Positions 20,201 through 27,750 of a stretch of DNA of 64,000 bases are shown piece by piece (the stretch's first letter is position 1; each line of letters begins with the position of its first letter). The position numbers were made by a program, and so were the translations under genes. The stretch comes from Pedobacter caeni (lineage in GTDB: Bacteria > Bacteroidota > Bacteroidia > Sphingobacteriales > Sphingobacteriaceae). The stretch lies in assembly GCF_900129215.1 (NCBI RefSeq), contig NZ_FQUQ01000005.1, forward strand, positions 62,001 through 126,000, written 5' to 3'. The notes below the pieces were generated by a model. It saw only the letters and a program-made list of their open reading frames with translations. It was not told the DNA's origin and made no database searches.

Positions 20201-20373
20201 TTTTCCTTAAAGGTTTAACCACCTATGTATATGGTACGAATCTCCTGACCTGGACAAATTACCGCGGTTATGACCCTGAGTTCAGTGCCGGTAACGTATT
20301 GACGCCAGGAGATGATACCGGAAAATACCCGAGAAGAAGAGAGTTTGGTTTTGGTGTAAACATTAATTTATAA
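17236..20373 (+). CDS. SusC/RagA-type TonB-dependent transporter of the PUL
   Basis: A 1045-residue outer-membrane transporter. A long N-terminal extension of about 22 residues precedes the hydrophobic signal core ending at FAQK (about 42-45). The carboxypeptidase-regulatory-like domain (about 48-125) contains GVVKDDKGVPMPGV. The plug (about 128-240) has EEVVVTGYG, IQIRGASTLNGG and LKDAASASIYGSRAANGVIL. The barrel ends with GFGVNINL. It imports oligosaccharides released at the surface, together with the SusD protein that starts 4 nt after its stop codon. It opens the main catabolic operon of the locus and is expected to be controlled by the HTCS and AraC proteins upstream. Confidence 0.95.
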   Translation: MKEIYTKNLYLSNKWKECNIRQLGMIVLFALGMLFSPAVFAQKTSKIKGVVKDDKGVPMPGVGVKVKGTAIGTSTNIDGIYNIAVPGDAAILVFSYIGFLPQEVPVGKKTDINVSLKENLSDLEEVVVTGYGGVAKKKDLTGASSSINQKTILERQPVNLFDALQGQAAGVLIVNDGGGAPGATGSIQIRGASTLNGGNGPLYIVDGVINPDGANINPTDIANVEVLKDAASASIYGSRAANGVILITTKRGQDGKPMIDLTYNHVFGRLAHGIPVSNSAEVRAFREIQARPNGTDSLNPSFNADNNLQELLLGNLAQKKEIKMGISGGQKGLSYYTSINYLDDKSIIINSWAKRLQSRINVNYQVNEKLKYSNNMSFSWQKGNQIPVGNTIKVVIDRPAYSLIYYPDGTLTSYVASKRNPIAQALFERDEDETFSGQFNNQLDYQFTKDLKFTTLFNAKLDNFQNLYFSPRILSGKRDQNSGKNELRKNFSWEYQAFMNYNKTIREDHNFSALLGFSADRKKMDRVHTEYLNSVSEEIVVTLPDYVNGPNTFSEATANSTVSMFSRLGYNYKGRYIVQGTYRRDGSSRFGPENRWGNFLSASAAWRFSDEKFMSWSKSFLEDAKIRYSYGQLGNDQIGDYESVTRIAFSGSYNGLGSAAPTSILGNKFIKWETTAQNNVGLDLSFFKGRLGFTGDYYVKKTSNLLYPREIAKETGYSKVQVNVGTIQTKGLEFVINGTPIATKDFEWNITANISFEKGKVLSLADGVPFFAGNKWYVEEGGRIGNFYGWKNLGVYAWDESNAYDGDWRKLEVVLENGKPKYANGKAVYTLDGQEYTGNVKSKRAPDGKLKGGDAEWEEVRPDGVIDDADRQILGNATPDYYLGIMNNVRYKNFSLSFLFNGSFGAEVYNSLLQTQNNPSNTGAGSPEMVYNSWRKPGDNTKYPYYVERNNRGNLKTNQNSLYIENASFIRLSSARLSYRLNPDWAKRIFLKGLTTYVYGTNLLTWTNYRGYDPEFSAGNVLTPGDDTGKYPRRREFGFGVNINL

Positions 20374-20377
20374 TAAG

Positions 20378-21928
20378 ATGAAGACGAGAAAGTTAATCAC
20401 GATGTCTGCCATGGCTACAGTGCTTTTGCTGGGTGGGTGTAAGAAATTTTTAACTGAGAAACCTTTAGCTCAGGTAGCAATAGGTGATTTTTATAAAAAC
20501 AGATACGATATGGAAGCCTCTCTGACAGGGGTGTACTCTGCGTTCCAGCAGGAAATGGTAGGTAAAGAGCAGTATACAGAAAAATACCTGTACTGGGGAG
20601 AATATCGCTCGGACAATTTCGACCGTTTCCTTGCCTATACCAAAGATTATGTAGATGAAATTGCCTTAAATGGCTTAACGCCAACCAATCAGTTTTCGGA
20701 CTGGTCAGGCTTATATGCCGTGATCGGAAGGGCCAACAGTACCATCAAATTTATGCCTCAGGCAGCAGCCCTGGATGTGACGCTGACCCCCGCATTGGCA
20801 GATAGTTACCTGTCCCAGGCTTATGCCTTGCGTGCGGTAAGTTATTTTTACCTGGTTCGGGTCTGGGGAGATGCCCCGATCAGACTGGAGCCTTATGTTG
20901 ACATTGCAGAACCTGCAGATTACCCAAGAGAATCAAAAGATAAGGTCATCTCTCAGGTGATCATTCCGGATCTTGAAAAAGCCTACAGCCTGGTGGTTAA
21001 AGGATCAAAACCAGTAGTCTATAATATGGGAGAAGCCGCAATCTGTGCAACCCTCGCTGATGTATACATGTGGAAGAAAGATTATCCGAATGCCATCAAA
21101 TGGATCAAAAACCTGTTTGCTGCAAAAAACCCTTTAGGTACAGTTTATGCAGGATTGAGCGATGCCAACCTGCAGCCTTCTGCAAGCTGGAAAACTTTGT
21201 TTGCTGCGCCTGCAACCAGCAATGAATCCATCTGGAGCATCCATTGGGATTACCTGAAAAACGGATGTGCCTGTATGCAATCCTCATGGACCAGCAATAA
21301 TAAACAGATCAGTATTGATGAAGGCATCTGGGCAACCTGGTTCCAGCCTCAGTCGCAGGCCACAAGATCTAGCGATATCAGGCCAAGACAAACTGCTGAT
21401 GTATTTCTTGCTCAGCCGAAACCAAACAGAGACCGCTTCCTGAAATGGTACCCTACTGCAGCTAATCCAACAGCAACAGATATTTACCCTGCAAGCTATC
21501 GGGAGATGCCGGTATACCTGACCATGTACCGTCTGGGGGATATTTATCTCCTGTATGCGGAAGCCTTGAATGGCAGTGGCGATCTGGCAGGGGCATTGAA
21601 ATACCTGAATTTTATCCGTAAACGGGCAGGAATACCGGAATATCTGGCTACCGACCCATTGGTTGCCAGTCAGACAGCAATGGAAGACGCCATTCTGAAC
21701 GAAAGACAACTGGAGCTTTTTGGAGAAGGTAAAAGATGGTTTGACCTGGTACGTACCAACCACGTAAAACAAGTAATGGACCCAATCCTTAAAAGAAGAC
21801 AACTCGCTGCAGGTAACCTCGAAGCTCCGGGTTTCCAGGATCCTGAAACGAAATCTTACTGGCCATTAAACAGAAATGTGCTGAATTCCAATCGCAAATT
21901 AGTTCAAAACCCTGGTTACACAGATTAA
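20378..21928 (+). CDS. SusD/RagB-type glycan-binding lipoprotein of the PUL
   Basis: A 516-residue lipoprotein with its lipobox at LLLGGCKKF (Cys21). Family features are the KKFLTEKPLAQ mature start, TPR-like helices including SYLSQAYALRAVSYFYLVR, and the C-terminal NERQLELFGEGKRWFDLVR motif. Its length is normal for the family. It follows SusC by 4 nt, so the two are translated together and form one complex. It binds the target polysaccharide at the cell surface. The nature of the glycan is inferred only from the neighbouring enzymes. Confidence 0.95.
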   Translation: MKTRKLITMSAMATVLLLGGCKKFLTEKPLAQVAIGDFYKNRYDMEASLTGVYSAFQQEMVGKEQYTEKYLYWGEYRSDNFDRFLAYTKDYVDEIALNGLTPTNQFSDWSGLYAVIGRANSTIKFMPQAAALDVTLTPALADSYLSQAYALRAVSYFYLVRVWGDAPIRLEPYVDIAEPADYPRESKDKVISQVIIPDLEKAYSLVVKGSKPVVYNMGEAAICATLADVYMWKKDYPNAIKWIKNLFAAKNPLGTVYAGLSDANLQPSASWKTLFAAPATSNESIWSIHWDYLKNGCACMQSSWTSNNKQISIDEGIWATWFQPQSQATRSSDIRPRQTADVFLAQPKPNRDRFLKWYPTAANPTATDIYPASYREMPVYLTMYRLGDIYLLYAEALNGSGDLAGALKYLNFIRKRAGIPEYLATDPLVASQTAMEDAILNERQLELFGEGKRWFDLVRTNHVKQVMDPILKRRQLAAGNLEAPGFQDPETKSYWPLNRNVLNSNRKLVQNPGYTD

Positions 21929-21938
21929 AATTAGCCTT

Positions 21939-22700
21939 ATGAATACGATCAGATTAATCTTAAAAAGATATGCCTTCTTATTACTGCTGCCCTTATCAGG
22001 ATGTACTTTATTCGATATGGAATTGCAGAAAAAATACGATTACGAACATAAAACCCTGGATCCGAACATCAATATCACGGCCAGACAGTTTTTAGAAAAC
22101 CGCTCTTATGAATCGGCGGTAAATACAAAAGATACGGTCTTTAAATGGATGAGAAAGGGGTTGGATTATGCTGGAATCGACCTTGCTGCCTATGAAAAAC
22201 AAGGCATGACCTTCATTTTTCTGCACAATGATGCCATCAGGGTTTACGATTCAAAAACCAAAAAAACATCTGCAGGTTTATGGGTAGACTTTCCCATTAT
22301 CACAGGCCCGGTTAATCCTTCAACAGGATTGTTTCCCACCCGTATCGCCGAAAAATGGGAGGATTACCCTAAGGAAGATGTTAAAAACCTCTTTTTGTAC
22401 CTGATGGTACAGGGTACCTATAACTTTAACAACATTCCGTTAAATAACATCACCGTACAAACCATGTTGCCTCCCGGAAGTATCGCCAGCCAAAGATCTA
22501 TGCTTGGTTTTCTGAATAGCAAGACCGGATTTGATCAGGAAGGGAAAATGGAACTGAAAATCCTGAATAACGATGATCTGGCGCCAATCATGATCAATGA
22601 CAAAACGTCCAACAGGTCTGGTGGTTATATCGCTACCAATTCTATCGTGCATGTTTACGGCAATACCATCTATCCTTTCAGAACACCGAAAACTCTATGA
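21939..22700 (+). CDS. Fasciclin-like surface lipoprotein, PUL accessory
   Basis: A 253-residue lipoprotein with its lipobox at PLSGCTLF (Cys22). The body resembles one fasciclin (FAS1) domain: an opening ARQFLEN and FKWMRKGLDYAGIDLAAYE, then MTFIFLHNDAIRVY in the place of the FAS1 T-F-F-P-N-DA segment. Near the end, ATNSIVHVYGNTIYPF matches the FAS1 H2 box (N-G-V-I-H-V-I-D pattern). It sits directly after SusD and its stop overlaps the GH2 start by 4 nt (ATGA), so it belongs to the operon. It occupies the slot where SusE/SusF-like glycan-binding lipoproteins usually lie. A surface glycan-binding or adhesion role is inferred, not shown. Confidence 0.75.
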   Translation: MNTIRLILKRYAFLLLLPLSGCTLFDMELQKKYDYEHKTLDPNINITARQFLENRSYESAVNTKDTVFKWMRKGLDYAGIDLAAYEKQGMTFIFLHNDAIRVYDSKTKKTSAGLWVDFPIITGPVNPSTGLFPTRIAEKWEDYPKEDVKNLFLYLMVQGTYNFNNIPLNNITVQTMLPPGSIASQRSMLGFLNSKTGFDQEGKMELKILNNDDLAPIMINDKTSNRSGGYIATNSIVHVYGNTIYPFRTPKTL

Positions 22701-25150
22701 GAAAACTAATTTTAACCCTTTTTTGCTCGATCCTTTTCCTTAATTTACAAGCACAACAAACGCAGCGTTTAACCCAAAGCTGGGAATACCTTAAAGGTGA
22801 CCTGGGTGGGATTTACGAAGCCATCAGGCCTGTGAAAGCAGGAAACCCGGAAAGCGTACCCTTATGGGAAAACGTAAATCTGCCGCATTCTTTCAATGCG
22901 ACAGACGGGGTAGACCCAGACCTGAACTATTATCAGGGACCAGGATGGTACCGCACACAACTGACGATTAATAACCCTTATAAAAATGGCCGTACGCTCC
23001 TTCACTTTGAAGGAGCGGGCCAGAAAACCCAGGTGTATATCTATGATGTTAAAGTGGCGGAGCACATAGGGGGCTACGACGAATGGACCGCAGATATTAC
23101 TGCTGCGGTAGAAACTTTTCGTAAAAACCCCTTGTTTCAAAAGCAATTTAAAGGGAAAATCCCTGTAGAAATCCGTTGCGACAATTCCCGTGACCTGGAA
23201 ATGATTCCTTCAGACCTTTCCGATTTTAACATCTATGGTGGTTTATACCGTTACCTGAACCTGGTATATGCCCCTCAGGTTTCCGCAGAAAAAGTTTTCG
23301 CGAATGCAAGTGTGGATGTGAAAGGAGCATTGGGACAGTTAAAGATCGGTACCAGGTTGCTGAATCCTGATGGAATAGATACCGTGATGGTTAAGATCCT
23401 GGTTAAAGATCCTCAGGGAAAACTGATCAGCAGCTGGAACAAAGAACTAAAAGCATTTTATGGAACGAAAGACCTTTGGGAAACCACGGTAAAGAACCCA
23501 AAATTATGGTCTCCGGAAAATCCAAACCTCTATACGGTAGAAACGAGCATCATCGCCAATGGGGAAACGGCTGTACATAAAGAAAAAATAGGATTCAGAA
23601 ACTTTGAATTTGTTAAAAAAGGGCCTTTTATGCTCAATGGCAAAAGGCTATTGCTGAGAGGAACCCACCGTCATGAAGACCATGCAGGGGTAGCTGCAGC
23701 GATGACAGAAGATCAGATCCGTGAAGAAATGGTGCTGATGAAAGAAATGGGGGTCAACTTTATCCGCCTCGGTCATTATCAGCAATCGAGAATTGTGCTG
23801 GAGCTTTGCGACAGCCTTGGGATTCTGGTGTGGGAAGAAATTCCATGGTGCAGAGGCGGTCTAGGCGGAGAATCTTATAAGAACCAGGCCCGTACCATGC
23901 TGACCAATATGGTGGAACAACATTATAACCACCCTTCCATCATCATTTGGGGAATGGGCAATGAAAACGACTGGCCGGGAGATTTCAGTGAGTTTGATCA
24001 GCATAAAATCAGAGAGTTCATGAAAGAACTGAACGACCTTTCTCATCGCCTGGATCCTTCCAGAAAAACAGCGATCAGAAGGTGCGACTTCTGTAAGGAT
24101 ATCGTAGATGTCTATTCTCCGTCTATCTGGGCAGGATGGTACCGTGGGATTTATACAGAATATAAAGAGGTTTCCAAAATGGAGTTCGACAAGGTGGATC
24201 ATTTCCTTCATGTGGAATGGGGTGGCGACAGTCATGCTGGAAGGCATTCTGAAAATCCGGACAATGCCTTAAGTCAGGTGAAAACCGGCAAAGGCGCTGA
24301 TGAAAGGGCAGGAGATGCTTCTTTATTTGGTGGCAGTGCCAGGGTTTCCAAAGATGGCGACTGGAGTGAAAGTTATGTGGTGAACCTGATCGACTGGCAT
24401 TTAAAAGAACAGGAAACCATGCCCTGGTTAACCGGAGCTGCTTACTGGCCTTTTAAAGATTTCTCTACACCGGTACGTCCTGACAACCCGGTTCCATATA
24501 TGAACCAGAAAGGGGTAGTGGAAAGGGATTTTACTAAAAAAGAAGCTTTTTATGTATTCCAGTCTTACTGGACAACCGCTCCAATGGTTCATATCTACGG
24601 GCATTCATGGCCGGTAAGGTGGGGAGCAGCAGATGAACCGAAAATGATTAAAGTATATGCCAACCTGGATGAGGTGGAACTCTTCCTGAACGGCAAAAGC
24701 CTGGGTAAAAAGAAACGTGATTCTCAGGATTTTCCTGCAGCAGGCTTAAGATGGATGGTGACCTTCAATGAAGGCAGCAACACGATCAAAGCCGTAGGAA
24801 AGAAAGATGGTAAAGTGTTTACTGACGAAATTACTCAGGAATACCAGACGGCAAAATGGGATAAGCCAGCTAAAATGATTTTAGAGAAGGTCTCTGAAAA
24901 AGATGGCGTTGCCCTGATCCGTGTAAAAATTCTGGATAAGAACAATATCTTGTGCCTGGATGCTCAGAATTATGTGACTTTCGGCCTGACCGGCGATGGC
25001 AAGCTCATCGATGATCTGGGAACAGCCCGCGGTTCACGCAAGGTGCAGACCGGAAATGGAAGAGCCGAAATCAGCATCAAACTGAACAATGGAAAGAGCG
25101 TAGCCAGCGTAAAAGCTGATGGACTCGCATCCGTATTTGTTGAACTTTAA
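22697..25150 (+). CDS. GH2 family glycoside hydrolase (beta-galactosidase/beta-glucuronidase type)
   Basis: An 817-residue exported enzyme with a signal peptide (about 1-19, ending LQAQ). A sugar-binding jelly-roll domain is followed by an Ig-like sandwich, the TIM barrel (about 310-600) and C-terminal sandwich domains. The acid/base Glu is in WGMGNEND (about residue 423). The probable nucleophile Glu is in FLHVEWGGD (about 507). MLNGKRLLLRGTHRHEDH marks the start of the barrel, as in GH2. The start overlaps the previous stop codon by 4 nt. Within this locus it would remove a beta-linked galactose, glucuronate or similar residue; the exact sugar cannot be told from sequence alone. Confidence 0.9.
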   Translation: MRKLILTLFCSILFLNLQAQQTQRLTQSWEYLKGDLGGIYEAIRPVKAGNPESVPLWENVNLPHSFNATDGVDPDLNYYQGPGWYRTQLTINNPYKNGRTLLHFEGAGQKTQVYIYDVKVAEHIGGYDEWTADITAAVETFRKNPLFQKQFKGKIPVEIRCDNSRDLEMIPSDLSDFNIYGGLYRYLNLVYAPQVSAEKVFANASVDVKGALGQLKIGTRLLNPDGIDTVMVKILVKDPQGKLISSWNKELKAFYGTKDLWETTVKNPKLWSPENPNLYTVETSIIANGETAVHKEKIGFRNFEFVKKGPFMLNGKRLLLRGTHRHEDHAGVAAAMTEDQIREEMVLMKEMGVNFIRLGHYQQSRIVLELCDSLGILVWEEIPWCRGGLGGESYKNQARTMLTNMVEQHYNHPSIIIWGMGNENDWPGDFSEFDQHKIREFMKELNDLSHRLDPSRKTAIRRCDFCKDIVDVYSPSIWAGWYRGIYTEYKEVSKMEFDKVDHFLHVEWGGDSHAGRHSENPDNALSQVKTGKGADERAGDASLFGGSARVSKDGDWSESYVVNLIDWHLKEQETMPWLTGAAYWPFKDFSTPVRPDNPVPYMNQKGVVERDFTKKEAFYVFQSYWTTAPMVHIYGHSWPVRWGAADEPKMIKVYANLDEVELFLNGKSLGKKKRDSQDFPAAGLRWMVTFNEGSNTIKAVGKKDGKVFTDEITQEYQTAKWDKPAKMILEKVSEKDGVALIRVKILDKNNILCLDAQNYVTFGLTGDGKLIDDLGTARGSRKVQTGNGRAEISIKLNNGKSVASVKADGLASVFVEL

Positions 25151-25159
25151 CGATTTGAA

Positions 25160-27745
25160 ATGAAAATTACCCAGTGTTTGTTATTAGGAGCCGTATTTAT
25201 CAGTGTAAATGCCGATGCACAAAGCAATGATCCCCTTAAGCTATGGTACGACCGTCCGGCCAAAGTATGGGAGGAAGCCCTCCCTTTAGGGAATGGTAAA
25301 ACCGGAGCCATGGTTTATGGCCGTGTAGGCAGGGAACGCATTGCTTTAAATGACAATACTTTATGGTCGGGTTTTCCCGACGCTGGAAATAATCCCGCAG
25401 GGCCAACCGTGCTTCCGCAGGTAAGGAAAGCGATTGAGGAAGGACAGTATGATGAGGCAGCGGTACTCTGGAAGAAGATGCAGGGACCTTATTCGGCCAG
25501 GTATCTTCCTCTGGGAGAGCTGTTCCTTCAGTTTAACCATACGGATACAGTTCCGGAAAAGTATCAAAGAGACCTGAGCCTGCAGACCGCAGTATCTACC
25601 TTAAATTATACGATCAAAGGAGTCAGTTATAAAAGAGAAATCTTTACCAGCTTCCCGGGTAAAGCACTGGTGATGAGAATTACGGCAAACAAACCTGGTT
25701 CCATTAGCTTTGCAACAGGTCTGTTGAGTAAATTGAAGTTTCAAACGAATGTTTCCGGTGCAAATGCCTCAGGATCGAATGAGCTGATCCTGAAAGGAAA
25801 GGCGCCCAGTTTTGTGGCCAACAGGGATTATGAACCGAAACAGGTAACCTATGATGAAAAAGAAGGGATGACCTTTCAAATCCGCCTCAGGATCAAAAAT
25901 GAAGGCGGTTCCCTTAGTGGAAGTGGAGATCAGCTGCTGGTTAAAAATGCCAATGCGGTAACGATCTATTTAACCGAAGCCACCAGTTTCAATGGTTTCG
26001 ACAAATCCCCTGGCCTGGAGGGTAAAGATCCGGCCATAGAAAGTCTGGCCAATATGAACCAGGTCTTTCCCAAAAGCTATGAAAGCTTAAAAGCACAACA
26101 CATCAGTGATTATCAGGCTTTATTTAACCGGGTTAAATTTGAACTTAATCCCAATCCGGCTGTCGAAAAGCAAACGACAGATGAACGTCTGAAGCAATAT
26201 GCAAAGACTAAAAATGACCAGGGACTGCAGGCTTTATATTATCAGTTTGGCAGGTACCTGATGATTGCTTCCTCCCGTCCGGGATCAAGGCCTTCCAACC
26301 TGCAGGGCATCTGGAATGACCTGGTACAACCACCATGGGGAAGCAATTATACCACCAATATCAATACAGAAATGAATTACTGGCTGGCAGAAAATGCCAA
26401 CCTCTCTGAATGTCATCAACCTTTGTTCGATTTCATGAAGGAACTGGCCGTAAATGGAGCAAAGACTGCAAAAGTCAATTACAACATTGATAAAGGCTGG
26501 GTGGCACACCACAATTCAGACCTTTGGGCCAAAACTTCCCCTCCGGGAGGTTACGATTGGGACCCTAAAGGAATGCCAAGATGGTCGGCATGGCCGATGA
26601 GCGGTGCCTGGTTCAGTACCCATTTATTCGAACATTATCAGTTTACAGGAGATAAAGCTTTTTTAAAACAAACCGCTTACCCACTCATGAAGGGGGCAGC
26701 CGAATTTATGCTGCAATGGTTAATCAGGGATGAGAAGACTGGTTACCTGGTAACCAGCCCCTCTACCTCACCTGAAAATACAGTTAAAATTCAGGGCAAA
26801 GAATACCAGCTTTCCAAAGCTTCAACGATGGACATGTCGATCCTCAGACAGTTGTTTACGGATTTAATCCGGACCACTGAGGTCTTAAATATTGATGCCG
26901 CATTCAGAACAGAACTGACCGCTGCACGCGAAAAATTATACCCTTTCCATATCGGGCAGTATGGTCAGGTACAGGAATGGTTCCAGGATTGGGATGATCC
27001 CAAAGATAAACACCGCCATATTTCCCACCTGTTCAGCCTGTTTCCAGGCAACCAGATTTCTGTTGATGGTACTCCCGAACTGGCCAGTGCTGCAAGAAAC
27101 AGTTTGATTTTCAGGGGTGATGTGAGTACAGGCTGGTCTATGGCCTGGAAAATCAATTGGTGGGCAAGGTTACAGGACGGCAATCATGCCTATAAAATTC
27201 TGGAAGATGCTTTTACTTACATCGACCCAACCTTAACGAAAGCACAAATGAGCGGGGGTGGAACCTATCCGAACTTATTTGATGCACATCCGCCATTTCA
27301 GATTGATGGCAATTTTGGCGCTACTGCCGGAATCACGGAAATGCTGCTGCAAAGTCAGGATGGCAGGATCAGTTTATTACCTGCATTACCGGAAGTATGG
27401 CAGAAAGGCCGTATTCAGGGTATCAAAGCCAGGGGGAATTTTACGGTAGACATCAACTGGAAAAAGGGAAAGCTCCTTTCCGCAGGGATAAAATCAGAAA
27501 TAGGAGGGAATTGCAGGTTGAGCACTTTGCAGCCTGTTAAAGTGCTTGATTCTAAAGGAAAAGTACTTGCTGCAAGCGGAAATGAAGCTAAAGGAGAAAA
27601 CAGCAACCTGCTGACACAGAAAGCCTACCTGCCGCCTTATCAGAACAATTCAAAAGTACGCCTGGAAAAACCGGACATCGGACATGGATATGTGCTCGAT
27701 TTCAAGACAGAAAAAGGAAAAACATATCAAATCATAGCCCTGTAA
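25160..27745 (+). CDS. GH95 family alpha-L-fucosidase / alpha-L-galactosidase
   Basis: An 861-residue exported enzyme with a signal peptide ending around NADAQS. The N-terminal beta domain opens with KLWYDRPAKVWEEALPLGNG, diagnostic of GH95. The (alpha/alpha)6 barrel carries NINTEMNYW (the Asn pair that activates water in this inverting family) and FQIDGNFGATAGITEML with the family's catalytic-site Asp. WGSNYTTNIN precedes the first motif. The length is typical of the family. GH95 members cut alpha-1,2-L-fucose or L-galactose from side chains. It lies 9 nt after the GH2 gene and 5 nt before GH31, all in one operon. Confidence 0.94.
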   Translation: MKITQCLLLGAVFISVNADAQSNDPLKLWYDRPAKVWEEALPLGNGKTGAMVYGRVGRERIALNDNTLWSGFPDAGNNPAGPTVLPQVRKAIEEGQYDEAAVLWKKMQGPYSARYLPLGELFLQFNHTDTVPEKYQRDLSLQTAVSTLNYTIKGVSYKREIFTSFPGKALVMRITANKPGSISFATGLLSKLKFQTNVSGANASGSNELILKGKAPSFVANRDYEPKQVTYDEKEGMTFQIRLRIKNEGGSLSGSGDQLLVKNANAVTIYLTEATSFNGFDKSPGLEGKDPAIESLANMNQVFPKSYESLKAQHISDYQALFNRVKFELNPNPAVEKQTTDERLKQYAKTKNDQGLQALYYQFGRYLMIASSRPGSRPSNLQGIWNDLVQPPWGSNYTTNINTEMNYWLAENANLSECHQPLFDFMKELAVNGAKTAKVNYNIDKGWVAHHNSDLWAKTSPPGGYDWDPKGMPRWSAWPMSGAWFSTHLFEHYQFTGDKAFLKQTAYPLMKGAAEFMLQWLIRDEKTGYLVTSPSTSPENTVKIQGKEYQLSKASTMDMSILRQLFTDLIRTTEVLNIDAAFRTELTAAREKLYPFHIGQYGQVQEWFQDWDDPKDKHRHISHLFSLFPGNQISVDGTPELASAARNSLIFRGDVSTGWSMAWKINWWARLQDGNHAYKILEDAFTYIDPTLTKAQMSGGGTYPNLFDAHPPFQIDGNFGATAGITEMLLQSQDGRISLLPALPEVWQKGRIQGIKARGNFTVDINWKKGKLLSAGIKSEIGGNCRLSTLQPVKVLDSKGKVLAASGNEAKGENSNLLTQKAYLPPYQNNSKVRLEKPDIGHGYVLDFKTEKGKTYQIIAL

Positions 27746-27750
27746 ACCTC

